DNA from: Duganella guangzhouensis
Lineage (GTDB): Bacteria; Pseudomonadota; Gammaproteobacteria; Burkholderiales; Burkholderiaceae_D
Length of the DNA: 64,000 nt
Direction: 5' to 3'
Assembly: GCF_009674535.1 (NCBI RefSeq)
Contig: NZ_WKJK01000008.1
Coordinates: 299,223 to 363,222 of the forward strand
The translations under genes and the position numbers were made by a program. The notes beneath the pieces were generated by a model. The model was not told the origin of the DNA. It did not search any database and saw nothing but the letters and a program-made list of their open reading frames with translations. Below are positions 26,567 to 36,172 of this stretch, in pieces (the first letter of the stretch is position 1; each line of letters opens with the position of its first letter).

Positions 26567-27688
26567 TTAGCGCGTGACGACGACCATGGCGTCGTCGCTC
26601 CAGTGCAGATACACCTGGTCGCCCGGATTGAATCCGAGGTCGTCATGGCGGTAATGGTTCAGGTGCGTGACCTTGAGGCGCTGGCCGTCGTTCAGGCGCA
26701 CGTGGAACACGGTCAGGTTGCCATAGTAGGACAGCTCCTCCACCGCGCCCGGCACCGTGTTGTAAGGCTTGGCCACCGGCTGGCGCGACAGCGAGATTTT
26801 TTCCGGCCGCAGCGCGATGCCGGCTTGCGATCCGCGCGGCGCCGCCACGCCACGGCCGACGTAAATCGGACCGCTGGCGGTGTCGATGATGGTGTGGTCG
26901 GCATGGTCTTCCGTCACCGTGCCCTCCAGCAGATTGACGCTGCCGATGAAGTCCGCCACGAAGCGGCAATTCGGCGACTCGTAGATATCCTCCGGCGTGC
27001 CGACCTGCAGGAACTGGCCCTCGCTCATGATGGCGATGCGCGATGCCATCGTCATCGCCTCTTCCTGATCGTGGGTCACCATCACGCAGGTGACGCCGAC
27101 ACGGTGGATGATGCTGACCAGTTCGAGCTGCGTTTGCTCGCGCAGCTTTTTGTCCAGCGCTCCCAGTGGTTCATCCAGCAGCAGCAACTGCGGCCGCTTG
27201 GCCAGCGAACGCGCCAGCGCCACGCGCTGCTGCTGGCCGCCGGACAGCTGGTGCGGCTTGCGAGTGGCGAACTTCTCCAGCTGCACCAATCGCAGATTAT
27301 CTTCCACGCGCTCGGTGATTTCCTTGGCCGGCAGGCCATCGCGACGCAGGCCGAAGGCGATGTTGTCCCACACCGTCATGTGCGGGAACAGCGCGTAGGA
27401 CTGGAACATCATGTTGATCGGCCGGTCATACGGCGGCAGACTGGTGATGTCCTGACCCGCCAGCTGAATCCGGCCGGAGCTCGGCGTTTCAAAGCCGGCC
27501 AGCATGCGCAGCAAGGTCGACTTGCCGCAGCCGGAGCTGCCCAGCAGGGCGAAGATCTCGCCCTTTTTCACCTGCAGGCTGATGTTGTTAACCGCCGTGG
27601 TGCCGTTATCAAAGACCTTGCTGACGCCTTCAATCGACAGGAATTGTGATTCGTTGGGCAAAGCGCTGCCCTGGCTTGTTGCAGCCAT
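26567..27688 (-). CDS. potG: Putrescine-type ABC transporter ATP-binding protein (PotG-like)
   Basis: A 373-residue ATPase: Walker A GSSGCGKST near residue 52, ABC signature LSGGQQQR, Walker B LLLLDEPLGALD, and a C-terminal TOBE-like regulatory domain of about 110 residues (GIALRPEKISLS). It powers the PotHI pore on the cytoplasmic face. A GAGGAGAA site precedes the ATG; the binding-protein gene lies 25 bases upstream. Confidence 0.92.
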   Translation of the reverse strand: MAATSQGSALPNESQFLSIEGVSKVFDNGTTAVNNISLQVKKGEIFALLGSSGCGKSTLLRMLAGFETPSSGRIQLAGQDITSLPPYDRPINMMFQSYALFPHMTVWDNIAFGLRRDGLPAKEITERVEDNLRLVQLEKFATRKPHQLSGGQQQRVALARSLAKRPQLLLLDEPLGALDKKLREQTQLELVSIIHRVGVTCVMVTHDQEEAMTMASRIAIMSEGQFLQVGTPEDIYESPNCRFVADFIGSVNLLEGTVTEDHADHTIIDTASGPIYVGRGVAAPRGSQAGIALRPEKISLSRQPVAKPYNTVPGAVEELSYYGNLTVFHVRLNDGQRLKVTHLNHYRHDDLGFNPGDQVYLHWSDDAMVVVTR

Positions 27689-27713
27689 GATGATTCTCCT
27701 CGAAAGCGTCAGT

Positions 27714-28853
27714 TCAGACGCCGGTCTTGAACTTGGTGTACAGGCGGGTCACGGTGCGGCGCACATCGGCGCCAACGGCGTCGGGCACCACCATTTTCTT
27801 GGTGTCGTCCGGGGTCAGGAACACGGTCTTGTTCTGTACCAGTTGCGGCTTGACGTACTTCAGCGATTCTTTATTCGCGTTGGCGTACAACACCTTGTTG
27901 GTGATGGCCGCGTGCACTTCAGGACGCAGAATGTAGTTCATCCACAGGTGGGCGTTGTGCGGGTGCGGAGCGTCGGCCGGAATCGCCATCGATTCAAAGG
28001 TCAGGATGCCGCCGTTGTTGGGGATCAGCGCTTCGATGTGCTGGCCGGTCTTGTTGTCGATGGCACGCTGGCGGGCCACGTTGAAGTCGCCGGACCAGCC
28101 GACCGCCACGCAGATCGAGCCATTGGCCATGTCGTTGATGTAGCCGGTGGTGGAGAACAGCGTCACGTAGGGACGAATCGCTTGCAGGTGGGTGTAGGCT
28201 TCCTGATAGTCGGCCGGGTTCTTGCTGTAGGGGTTCTTGCCCATGGCGTGCAGGGCGGCGGGGAACAGTTCGGAAGCGGAATCCAGGATCGACACGCCGC
28301 AGGACTTCAGCTTGGACGCGTACTCCGGCTTGAACACCAGATCCCAGGCATTCTCCGGCATCGGCGTATTGCCCAGCGCGGCCTTGACCTTGTCGACGTT
28401 GATGCCGATGGTGGTGAAGCCCCACAGCCAGCTGACCAGATACTGGTTGCCCGGATCGACCTGCGCCATCTGCGCTTGCAGCACCGGATCGAGGTTCTTC
28501 AGATTCGGCAGCTGGCTCTTGTCGATCTTCTGCATCAGGCCACCGGCGATCTGCATCTTGGCCCATGGCGACGATGGCACCACGATGTCATAGCCGGTCT
28601 TGCCGCCGACCAGTTTAGCGTGCAGCACCTCGTTGGTGTCGAACACGTCGTAGCGTACCTTGATGCCGTATTCTTTTTCGAAGTTGGTGATGACTTCCGG
28701 CGCGATGTATTCCGCGAAGTTGTAGATGTTGAGGACTTTTTCTTCTTCGGCGCGGGCGGTGCCGGTGCCGGTCAGCGCCAGCGCGGTCAGTGCCGCCAGC
28801 AGTGGTGCACGCCAGGCGCTACGTCGGGATGTGGTCATGTGGTTCGCTTCCAT
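27714..28853 (-). CDS. potF: Periplasmic polyamine-binding protein (PotF-like)
   Basis: A 379-residue solute-binding protein with a Sec signal (about residues 1-35, ending ARA). The mature part begins VLNIYNFAEYIAPEVI, the PotD/PotF hallmark, and contains SWLWGFTTIGIN and GVSILDSASELFPAAL, which line the polyamine pocket in relatives. I chose the ATG at 28853 because GGAGA lies eight bases before it; the frame is open further upstream without a signal peptide. Ligand could be putrescine, agmatine or a guanidino acid, given the enzymes encoded upstream. Confidence 0.9.
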   Translation of the reverse strand: MEANHMTTSRRSAWRAPLLAALTALALTGTGTARAEEEKVLNIYNFAEYIAPEVITNFEKEYGIKVRYDVFDTNEVLHAKLVGGKTGYDIVVPSSPWAKMQIAGGLMQKIDKSQLPNLKNLDPVLQAQMAQVDPGNQYLVSWLWGFTTIGINVDKVKAALGNTPMPENAWDLVFKPEYASKLKSCGVSILDSASELFPAALHAMGKNPYSKNPADYQEAYTHLQAIRPYVTLFSTTGYINDMANGSICVAVGWSGDFNVARQRAIDNKTGQHIEALIPNNGGILTFESMAIPADAPHPHNAHLWMNYILRPEVHAAITNKVLYANANKESLKYVKPQLVQNKTVFLTPDDTKKMVVPDAVGADVRRTVTRLYTKFKTGV

Positions 28854-28924
28854 GTGGGTGTCTCCTGATTGGTTTTTTGTGCAAACAACGTGGCTGCGGC
28901 GCCCGCAGGCGCCGCATGGCCGGT

Positions 28925-29263
28925 TTACTCCAGCGTCACATAGAATTTTTTGGCGTCGGCGATGGTGATCCAGCGGCCGGCGAAACCTTTCGGCAGAATG
29001 TAGCCCTGGCCGGCGCCGAATTCCTTGCGGCTGCCCTGCTCGTCGATCAGCGCGACCTGGCCTTCGATGATCCAGCACGCTTCGTCGTACGGCATGGCCG
29101 GGAATTCCACCTCGCCCGGCTTGCCTTCCCACAGGCCGACGCCGTAGGCGCTGTTGCTACCGCTGGACGCGCGCCAATCCGCTTCGTCCATGCCGTAATC
29201 CAGCTTCTGGAATTGGGCGATGCCGCCGTTGATGGCGATGATGTCTGCTACAGTCTTGCTCAT
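28925..29263 (-). CDS. Cupin-domain protein (DUF861/EutQ-like)
   Basis: A 112-residue single-domain cupin: GEVEFPAMPYDEACWIIEG and GAGQGYILPKGFAGRW are the two cupin boxes. The usual metal histidines of box 1 are largely replaced, as in the cupin_3/DUF861 group. Such proteins recur beside gamma-glutamylputrescine and amine-oxidation genes, possibly as sensors or small-molecule isomerases; the role is unknown. It sits between the aldehyde dehydrogenase and binding-protein genes in the same direction. Confidence 0.75.
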   Translation of the reverse strand: MSKTVADIIAINGGIAQFQKLDYGMDEADWRASSGSNSAYGVGLWEGKPGEVEFPAMPYDEACWIIEGQVALIDEQGSRKEFGAGQGYILPKGFAGRWITIADAKKFYVTLE

Positions 29264-29276
29264 GTTTGCTCCCGAT

Positions 29277-30779
29277 TTAAGCGTTTTTAAGAACTTGTTT
29301 CATTTCCTGATAGGCGCGCACACCGGCGACGCCCAGCTCGCGGCCAATGCCGCTGCGTTTGAATCCTCCCCACGAGGTGCCGGGGAAAATGATTTGCGGT
29401 GTGTTGATCCACACCAGGCCCGTTTGCAGCGCCTCGGACATGGCGGCCGCCGCCGCGCTGTCCTCGGTCACCACGGTGGCGACCAGACCGTATTCGCTGT
29501 CGTTGGCCACATGTACCGCTTCGTCATTGGTGGCGAAACGGCGCACGCAGGCGATCGGGCCAAAGATCTCTTCATTCCACAGCGGATGGCTGCGCGGCAC
29601 GTCCGCGTACAGATGCGGCGCCACGTAGTAGCCATGGCTGGCGTCATCCGGCAGGCTGCCTTCCGCCACCGGACGCAGGCCATCGGCGCGCGCCTGGGCG
29701 ATGTAGGACAGCACTTTGTCCTGCTGGCGCGCGCTGATCACCGGCCCCATATTGGCGCCGCCATGCTGCGGGCCGCCGACCTTGAGGTTGGCGATTGCCT
29801 CCTTCATGCGCAGGATGAAATCGGTGTAGACACTGTCGTGCACCAGAATGCGCGAAGTGGCGGAGCACATCTGGCCGGCGTTGCAGAACGCGCCGCCTAT
29901 CGCCAGATCGACCGCCAGTTGCAGGTTGGCGTCGGCGCACACGATCAGCGCCGACTTGCCGCCCAGTTCCAGGCTGACGCGCGCCATGCGATCCGCGCAG
30001 TCGCGCATCACGGCGGCGCCAACGGCGGTGCTGCCGGTGAACGATACCTTGGCGACGCCCGGATGCTGGACCAGCGCGCGGCCGGTGTCGGCGGCGCCGA
30101 ACACCAGATTCAGCACGCCCGGCGGCAGGCCGGCTTCGTGGATCAGACCCGCCAACGCCAGTTCGGCCACCGGCGTCAGCTCGCTCGGCTTGAGGACGAT
30201 GGTGCAGCCGGCCGCCAGCGCCGCCGCCACTTTCCAGGCGGTGGTCACCATCGGGAAATTCCACGGCACGATCAGACCGGCCACGCCCACGGCTTCGTAA
30301 TTCATTTGCGCGTGGTAGCCGCTGACGCCGATGTCCAATTCATCCGACTGCAGGTTCTTCATGCCGGCGCACAGATCGCCGTAGTAGCGGAAGACGTTGA
30401 TCACGTCCAGCACATCCACTTCCGCCTCGCCAGCGGGCTTGCCGTTGTTGGCCACTTGCAGCGCGGCCAGCGTGTCGTGCGCTTCTTCGATGCGGTCGGC
30501 GATGGCGCGCAGCACGCGGGCGCGCTCCAGCCGGTTACGCGCTTTCCATGCAGGCAGCGCCTGCTGCGCGGCCTGCACCGCGCGTTCCACCTGAGCGGCG
30601 GCGGCGGCGTTGAATTCGGCGATGGCGCCACCGGTGGCAGGATTCAGCACGATCTGCTGCGCGCCCTTGCCGGATTCAAAACTGCCGGCGATCAGCGCGC
30701 CGGGTAGCACCAGCGCCGCGCCGGTGGATAAAGCGGCGGCGAGGTCGCCGGCGTTGGTTGGGTAGTCGTAGGTATTCAT
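29277..30779 (-). CDS. Aldehyde dehydrogenase (PuuC/aminobutyraldehyde type)
   Basis: A 500-residue NAD(P)-dependent aldehyde dehydrogenase. It shows PWNFPMVTTAWK, FTGSTAVG, the general-base glutamate in LELGGKSALIV, the catalytic cysteine in NAGQMCSATSR, and EEIFGPIACV. Context suggests oxidation of 4-aminobutyraldehyde, gamma-glutamyl-aminobutyraldehyde or guanidinobutyraldehyde. It starts four bases after the ureohydrolase stop with no clear ribosome site of its own, so translation is probably coupled. The substrate is inferred from neighbours only. Confidence 0.85.
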   Translation of the reverse strand: MNTYDYPTNAGDLAAALSTGAALVLPGALIAGSFESGKGAQQIVLNPATGGAIAEFNAAAAAQVERAVQAAQQALPAWKARNRLERARVLRAIADRIEEAHDTLAALQVANNGKPAGEAEVDVLDVINVFRYYGDLCAGMKNLQSDELDIGVSGYHAQMNYEAVGVAGLIVPWNFPMVTTAWKVAAALAAGCTIVLKPSELTPVAELALAGLIHEAGLPPGVLNLVFGAADTGRALVQHPGVAKVSFTGSTAVGAAVMRDCADRMARVSLELGGKSALIVCADANLQLAVDLAIGGAFCNAGQMCSATSRILVHDSVYTDFILRMKEAIANLKVGGPQHGGANMGPVISARQQDKVLSYIAQARADGLRPVAEGSLPDDASHGYYVAPHLYADVPRSHPLWNEEIFGPIACVRRFATNDEAVHVANDSEYGLVATVVTEDSAAAAAMSEALQTGLVWINTPQIIFPGTSWGGFKRSGIGRELGVAGVRAYQEMKQVLKNA

Positions 30780-30783
30780 GGGA

Positions 30784-31740
30784 TTATCGGTATTTCACGC
30801 CGGGCAGTACGCACAGCATTTCAAAAGCCAGATTGGCGCCCAGCAGCGCAGTGACACCGGCGTTGTCATAAGGCGGCGCGACTTCCACCACATCGCAGCC
30901 GACGATGTTCAGGCCGCGCATGCCGCGCACGATCTCCAGTCCCTGCGAGACGCTCAGGCCACCGATTTCGGGCGTGCCGGTGCCAGGTGCGAAAGCGGGA
31001 TCGATGCCATCGACGTCAAAGGTCAGGTACACCGGACGGTCGCCAACGCGTTCGCGCACTTCGGCCATCAACGGCACCAGCGAGCGGTTCCAGCACTCTT
31101 CCACCTGCACCACGCGGAAGCCCTGGTCGCGGCACCAGTCGAAATCCTCGGCCGCGTAGCCGGTGCCGCGCAGGCCGATCTGGGTCACGTAATGCGGTTG
31201 CAGCAAGCCCTCTTCCACCGCGCGGCGGAACGGCGTGCCGTGGGCGATTTTTTCACCGAACATGGTGTCGTTGACGTCGGCGTGGGCGTCGATGTGCACC
31301 ATCGCCACCGGGCCATGCTTGCGGGCGATGGCGCGCAGGATCGGCAGCGTGACGGTATGGTCGCCGCCCAGCGAGATCGGCACACAATCGTGTTCCAGAA
31401 TCGCGTCGTAAGCGCGCTCGATGCGGGTGATCGAATCGGCCAGGTTATAGGGATTAATGGCGACGTCGCCGATGTCCGCTACTTGCAGCGAATCGAACGG
31501 CGCGGCGCGGGTGGCCATGTTGTATGGACGCAGCAGCGACGATTCGCTGCGCACCTGGCGCGGGCCATAACGCGCGCCGCTGCGGTTGGAGGTGCCAAGG
31601 TCAAACGGGATGCCGACAAAGCAGGCATCCAGACCCTGGGCGCTGGCCGCGTGCGGCAGGCGCATCATGGTGGCGATGCCGCCGCTGCGCGGCATGTCAT
31701 TGCCGCCCAAGGGCTGATTGAAAATAGCTTGCTCTTGCAT
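30784..31740 (-). CDS. Agmatinase-family ureohydrolase (agmatinase or guanidinobutyrase)
   Basis: A 318-residue manganese ureohydrolase with all metal motifs: SLGGDHTVTLPIL, MVHIDAHADVND and LTFDVDGIDPAFAPGTGTPE. It releases urea from a guanidino substrate. The N-terminal QPLGGNDMPRSGGIATMMRL recalls the Pseudomonas guanidinobutyrase/guanidinopropionase group more than classic SpeB, which would feed GABA directly to the gabTD genes upstream. Agmatinase activity giving putrescine fits equally well with the amine oxidase. No urease is in the window. Confidence 0.82.
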   Translation of the reverse strand: MQEQAIFNQPLGGNDMPRSGGIATMMRLPHAASAQGLDACFVGIPFDLGTSNRSGARYGPRQVRSESSLLRPYNMATRAAPFDSLQVADIGDVAINPYNLADSITRIERAYDAILEHDCVPISLGGDHTVTLPILRAIARKHGPVAMVHIDAHADVNDTMFGEKIAHGTPFRRAVEEGLLQPHYVTQIGLRGTGYAAEDFDWCRDQGFRVVQVEECWNRSLVPLMAEVRERVGDRPVYLTFDVDGIDPAFAPGTGTPEIGGLSVSQGLEIVRGMRGLNIVGCDVVEVAPPYDNAGVTALLGANLAFEMLCVLPGVKYR

Positions 31741-31857
31741 GATGTATGCACTTTCTTATCGGTATGGAGAAATCTTAATTCGCGGACGCGCCGGCAAAAA
31801 TACACATCTCGCGAAGTAAACATTGATGCGGCCGAAGCAAAGCCCGGCCGCCGCCGA

Positions 31858-33249
31858 TTACATCGGGAAGCCCAGCTTCTTGATGCCGTCGATCCACATG
31901 CGCTTCCAGCCGCCCTGCTCGTCGGCGCCGTCAAAAGCGTGGAAGGTGATCTTGGCGCCGGCCCAGCGCAGCGGCTCTGGCGGGATCCAGTTCGGGCCTT
32001 GGGTGGAGATGTCGAGCTTGCGCTCGGGGGTGTCGCGGTCGAACAGAATGTTGAGGCCCATCAGCGCGCCGAAGCGGCTGCCGGCCACGCCGAAACCGGT
32101 GTAGCCGGCGACGTAGACCACTTTCTCGTTGAAGTAACGGCGCGCGAACACGGCGCCGCGCGAACAGTAATCGATAGGACCACCCCAGGCGTGCGAAAAA
32201 CCAACGTCGCGCAACTGCGGGAAGGTTTTGTAGAACACTTCGCCCAGCTTGTAGTAGGTGGATTCCTCACGGTCCGCCGCCGGGTTGTTATTGCCCTTGA
32301 AGTGGTAGCTGACCAAACCGCCGAAGATGATGCGGTTGTCCTTGGTCAGGCGATAGTAGTTGAGCTGGGTGCGGGTGTCGTAGATGCCCTGGCGATTCTT
32401 CCAGCCGATACGCGACAGCTGTTCGGCGCTCAGCGGCTGCGTGGCCAGCACGTGGTCGCGCACCTGCATCACGCGAGTGCTGATGTCGGGGATGCCAACC
32501 GAGGCGGTGCCGGTGCCCAGCAATACGCGCTTGGTTTTGATGCGGCCGGCCTGGGTGTGGACGATCATGTAGTCGCCGCAGTCTTCCCATTTCGTCAGCG
32601 GCGTCAGTTCGTACAGCCGCACGCCCAGTTTCAGCGCGGCGGCTTTCAGCCCCCACGCCATCTTGGCCGGATGGACGATGCCGCTGCGGTCGCGCGACCA
32701 CATGGCGCCGGCGTACAGCGGCGAGCCAAGTTGTTCTTGTGCTTCCTGGCGGTTCAGCAGCACCACATTGTGGCCATGCTGCTTGTGCAGTTCGAAGTCT
32801 TCACGCAGATGCGGCAGGTGGCGGTCTTCGACGGCGACCGTCATCTCGCCATTCCATTCGAGGTCGGCGTCGATGCCGTAGCGCGCCACGGTCTCTTTGA
32901 AGCCGTCCAGATTGGTGTGGCCGAATTGTTCGAGGATGTCCAGGTCTTTGGGGAACACGCGGGTGGCGTTGGGCAGGCCGTGCATCACCGAGGTGGAGAT
33001 GATGCCGCCGGCGCGGCCGGAGGCGCCGTAAGCGACTTTGCCGGCTTCGATCACCACCACATCCAGATGTGGCATCAGTTCCTTGGCCTGCACTGCGGCC
33101 CACAGGCCGGTGAAGCCACCGCCGACGATCAGCAGGTCGGCGCTGGTGGGGCCGATCAGTTCGCGCTCGACTTCCGGCGCGGCCGGATTGTCCAGCCAGT
33201 AGGGGAACAGCTTTACATCCTTGAAACTTTTTTTAATATGGTCCGTCAT
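31858..33249 (-). CDS. FAD-dependent amine oxidoreductase (PuuB/DAO family)
   Basis: A 463-residue flavoprotein of the DAO fold. The FAD dinucleotide loop is ADLLIVGGGFTGLWAA near residue 37, GASGRAGGI follows near 80 as in PuuB-type oxidases, and the C-terminal YVAGYTGFGVAGSRFG closes the flavin site. PuuB oxidises gamma-glutamylputrescine; here no PuuA ligase or PuuD hydrolase is in view, so a free or guanidino amine is possible. I chose the ATG at 33249 behind AAGGA; a longer in-frame start lacks a site. Flanking gaps of 104 and 117 bases may hold separate promoters. Confidence 0.83.
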   Translation of the reverse strand: MTDHIKKSFKDVKLFPYWLDNPAAPEVERELIGPTSADLLIVGGGFTGLWAAVQAKELMPHLDVVVIEAGKVAYGASGRAGGIISTSVMHGLPNATRVFPKDLDILEQFGHTNLDGFKETVARYGIDADLEWNGEMTVAVEDRHLPHLREDFELHKQHGHNVVLLNRQEAQEQLGSPLYAGAMWSRDRSGIVHPAKMAWGLKAAALKLGVRLYELTPLTKWEDCGDYMIVHTQAGRIKTKRVLLGTGTASVGIPDISTRVMQVRDHVLATQPLSAEQLSRIGWKNRQGIYDTRTQLNYYRLTKDNRIIFGGLVSYHFKGNNNPAADREESTYYKLGEVFYKTFPQLRDVGFSHAWGGPIDYCSRGAVFARRYFNEKVVYVAGYTGFGVAGSRFGALMGLNILFDRDTPERKLDISTQGPNWIPPEPLRWAGAKITFHAFDGADEQGGWKRMWIDGIKKLGFPM

Positions 33250-33353
33250 CACTGCGTCCTTCTTTTTATGTCTCCAGTGATAACAGTCTAGCCGGGCCGC
33301 CACCAGAGAAAAATAACGCAGTTGCTATCTTCACTTTGATGGCGGCCAAGGTA

Positions 33354-34805
33354 TTACTGGATGCCGAGGCAGATGTATTTCACCACCAGGTAATCCTCGA
33401 TACCATACTTCGAACCCTCGCGGCCCAGACCGGACTGCTTGACGCCGCCAAACGGCGCCACCTCATTCGAGATAATGCCCGTATTGACGCCGACCATGCC
33501 GCATTCCAGCGCTTCCGCCACCCGCCACACGCGGCCGATGTCGCGCGAATAGAAGTAGCTGGCCAGGCCGAATTCGGTATCGTTGGCCTGCTGGATCACC
33601 TCGGTCTCGGTGTGGAAGCGGAACAACGGCGCCAGCGGGCCGAAGGTTTCCTCGCCGGCCACCTGCATCTGCGGCGTGACGTCGGTCAGCACGGTGGGCT
33701 GGAAGAACGAGCCGCCCAGCGCATGGCGTTGGCCGCCGGTCAGCACGCGCGCGCCTTTGGCGATGGCGTCGGCCACATGTTCTTCAACTTTCTTAACCGC
33801 CTTCTGGTCGATCAGCGGGCCTTGGGTGACGCCTTGCTCCATGCCGTCGCCAACCTTGAGCGCGTCCACCGCGCTGGCCAGCTTGGCGGCGAAGGCGTCG
33901 TACACGCCGTCCTGCACGTAGATGCGGTTGGCGCAGACGCAGGTCTGGCCGGCATTGCGGAACTTGGAAGCCAGCGCGCCCTGCACCGCCGCGTCCAGAT
34001 CGGCATCGTCAAACACAATGAACGGCGCGTTGCCGCCCAGTTCCAGCGAAACCTTCTTCACCGTTGGCGCGCACTGCTGCATCAGCAGCTTGCCGATGGC
34101 GGTGGAGCCGGTGAAGCTCAGCTTGCGCACCAGCGGATTGGCGGTCAGCTCGCCGCCGATGGCGCGGGCGTCTCCGGTAACCACGTTCAGCAAACCTGGC
34201 GGCAGACCGGCGCGATTGGCCAGCTCGGCCAGCGCCAGCGCGGTGAACGGCGTCAGCTCGGATGGCTTGACGATGATCGGGCAACCCGCCGCCAGCGCCG
34301 GGCCGACTTTGCGGGTGATCATCGCGGCTGGGAAGTTCCATGGCGTGATGGCGGCGCAGACGCCGATCGCTTCCTTGGTGACGACGATGCGGCGGTCTTC
34401 CCATGGTGATGGCAGCGTGTCGCCGGCCACGCGCTTGGCTTCTTCGGCAAACCATTCGATGAACGAGGCGGCGTAGGCGATTTCGCCTTGCGCCTCGGCC
34501 AACGGCTTGCCCTGCTCGGCCGTCATGATGATGGCCAGATCGTCGGCGTTGGCCATGATCAGGTTGTACCAGTTGCGCAGCACGGTGCCGCGCTGCTTGC
34601 CGGTTTTGGCTTTCCAGCCGGCCCAGGCACGGTTGGCGGCGACGATGGCGCGGCGCGTGTCGTCAGCCCCCATATTCGGCACCGAGCCGAGGAAGGCGCC
34701 GGTGGCCGGGTTGGTGACTTCGATCACGCGGCCATCCTGCGCAGCGCAGAAAGCGCCGTCGATAAAGGCTTGCTGCTTGAGCAGGCTGTTGTCTTTTAAT
34801 TGCAT
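33354..34805 (-). CDS. gabD: Succinate-semialdehyde dehydrogenase
   Basis: A 483-residue aldehyde dehydrogenase of the GabD group: PWNFPAAMITRK, FTGSTAIGKLL, the base in LELGGNAPFIV, the nucleophile in NAGQTCVCANR with the second cysteine two residues on that is typical of GabD, and EETFGPLAPLF. It oxidises succinate semialdehyde from GabT to succinate. A strong AAGGAG site and a ten-base gap to gabT mark an operon. Confidence 0.92.
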   Translation of the reverse strand: MQLKDNSLLKQQAFIDGAFCAAQDGRVIEVTNPATGAFLGSVPNMGADDTRRAIVAANRAWAGWKAKTGKQRGTVLRNWYNLIMANADDLAIIMTAEQGKPLAEAQGEIAYAASFIEWFAEEAKRVAGDTLPSPWEDRRIVVTKEAIGVCAAITPWNFPAAMITRKVGPALAAGCPIIVKPSELTPFTALALAELANRAGLPPGLLNVVTGDARAIGGELTANPLVRKLSFTGSTAIGKLLMQQCAPTVKKVSLELGGNAPFIVFDDADLDAAVQGALASKFRNAGQTCVCANRIYVQDGVYDAFAAKLASAVDALKVGDGMEQGVTQGPLIDQKAVKKVEEHVADAIAKGARVLTGGQRHALGGSFFQPTVLTDVTPQMQVAGEETFGPLAPLFRFHTETEVIQQANDTEFGLASYFYSRDIGRVWRVAEALECGMVGVNTGIISNEVAPFGGVKQSGLGREGSKYGIEDYLVVKYICLGIQ

Positions 34806-34815
34806 GTGTTTCTCC

Positions 34816-36081
34816 TTAGGCTCGCAGTGCCGCGTCCAGAATCGCCAGCGCTTCGGTCATCACGCTGTCTTCGATGGTCAACGGGAACAGGAAACGCACC
34901 ACGTTGCTGTGCACACCGCAGGTCAGCAACAGCAGACCTTTTTCCAGCGCTACGCGCTGAACTTTTTTGGTGAAGTCCGGGTCCGGCTTGCCGCTGGCCG
35001 GGTCGTTGAATTCCACCGCCACCATGGAGCCGAGACCACGCACGTCGGCAATGTGCGGCACGCTGGCGCGGACTTCGTTCAGCATGGCTTGCAGCTGATC
35101 GCCCAGACGGTTGGAACGATCCAGCAGCTTTTCGTCGTCGATCACGTCCAGCACGGCGTGGGCCGAGGCCACCGCCAGCGGATTGCCGGCGTAGGTGCCA
35201 CCCAGACCGCCCGGCGCCGGCGCGTCCATCACTTCGGCGCGGCCGCAGACCGCCGCCAACGGCATGCCGCCGGCCAAGCTCTTGGCCATGGTGGTCAGAT
35301 CCGGCGCGACGTCGTAGTGCTGCATGGCGAACAGCTTGCCGGTACGGGCGAAGCCGGTCTGCACTTCGTCGGCGATCAGCAGGATGCCGTGGTCGTCGCA
35401 GATCTTGCGCAGCGCGCGCATCAGCTCTGGCGGCGTTACGTAGAAACCGCCCTCGCCTTGCACCGGCTCGATAATGATGGCGGCCACGCGTTTGGGGTCG
35501 ATATCGGCGCGGAACAGCTGGGCGATGGCGTCCAGCGAGTCCTGCACGGTCACGCCATGCAGCTCGACCGGGAACGGTACGTGGTAAGTCTCGCCGGGGA
35601 ATGGGCCGAAACCGACTTTGTACGGTACTACTTTGCCGGTCAGCGCCATGCCCATCATGGTGCGGCCGTGGAAGCCGCCGCTGAAGGCGATCACACCGCT
35701 GCGGCCGGTGTGGGCGCGAGCGATCTTGATGGCGTTTTCGACCGCTTCGGCGCCGGTCGAGAACAGCGCGGTTTTCTTGGCGAAGTCGCCGGCCGCCAGC
35801 GCGTTGATGCGCTCGGCCAGCGCGACGTAGCTTTCGTACGGGACGATCTGGTAGGCGGTGTGGGTGAAGTGCTGCAGCTGTTCCTGGATCGCGGCGACCA
35901 GGCGTGGGTGGCAGTGGCCGGTGTTCAGCACGGCGATGCCGCTGGCGAAGTCGATGAAGCGGCGGCCTTCGACGTCCCACAGTTCGGCGTTTTTGGCGCG
36001 TTGCGCGTAGAAGTCGCACATCACTCCGACGCCGCGCGGGGTGGCGGCGTTTTTGCGGGCTTGCAGGTCGGCGTTTTTCAT
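34816..36081 (-). CDS. gabT: 4-aminobutyrate aminotransferase
   Basis: A 421-residue class III aminotransferase. Seen are the PLP-site segments GAEAVENAIKIARA, IIIEPVQGEGGFY, LIADEVQTGFARTG and the lysine in TTMAKSLAGGMP. It converts GABA and 2-oxoglutarate to succinate semialdehyde and glutamate. I chose the ATG at 36081, with GGAG eight bases before; the frame is open 23 codons further but without conservation. It is divergent from a MocR regulator across 96 bases that hold a direct repeat. Confidence 0.92.
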   Translation of the reverse strand: MKNADLQARKNAATPRGVGVMCDFYAQRAKNAELWDVEGRRFIDFASGIAVLNTGHCHPRLVAAIQEQLQHFTHTAYQIVPYESYVALAERINALAAGDFAKKTALFSTGAEAVENAIKIARAHTGRSGVIAFSGGFHGRTMMGMALTGKVVPYKVGFGPFPGETYHVPFPVELHGVTVQDSLDAIAQLFRADIDPKRVAAIIIEPVQGEGGFYVTPPELMRALRKICDDHGILLIADEVQTGFARTGKLFAMQHYDVAPDLTTMAKSLAGGMPLAAVCGRAEVMDAPAPGGLGGTYAGNPLAVASAHAVLDVIDDEKLLDRSNRLGDQLQAMLNEVRASVPHIADVRGLGSMVAVEFNDPASGKPDPDFTKKVQRVALEKGLLLLTCGVHSNVVRFLFPLTIEDSVMTEALAILDAALRA

Positions 36082-36140
36082 TTTGGGGTCTCCAGTGGGT
36101 TTCTCAGTGGGACCACTGTAAAATAGCGCGGACTCATGGC

Positions 36141-36172
36141 ATAGAGCCATTCCTGATTATTTGATAGAGCCA
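36141..36172. promoter_or_regulatory. Direct-repeat operator candidate for the MocR/GabR regulator
   Basis: ATAGAGCCA occurs at 36141-36149 and again at 36164-36172, extended to 13 bases with one mismatch (ATAGAGCCA, T or A, TCC). The start-to-start distance of 23 bases is about two helical turns. It lies in the 96-base gab/mocR divergent region, the second copy just six bases before the mocR ATG. GabR proteins are known to bind direct repeats. Confidence 0.6.

Noticed and set aside
31828..31851. GCGGCCG/CGGCCGC stem-loop after the FAD oxidase gene
   Set aside because: A seven-base stem is present but no T run follows on either strand, so an intrinsic terminator is not supported.
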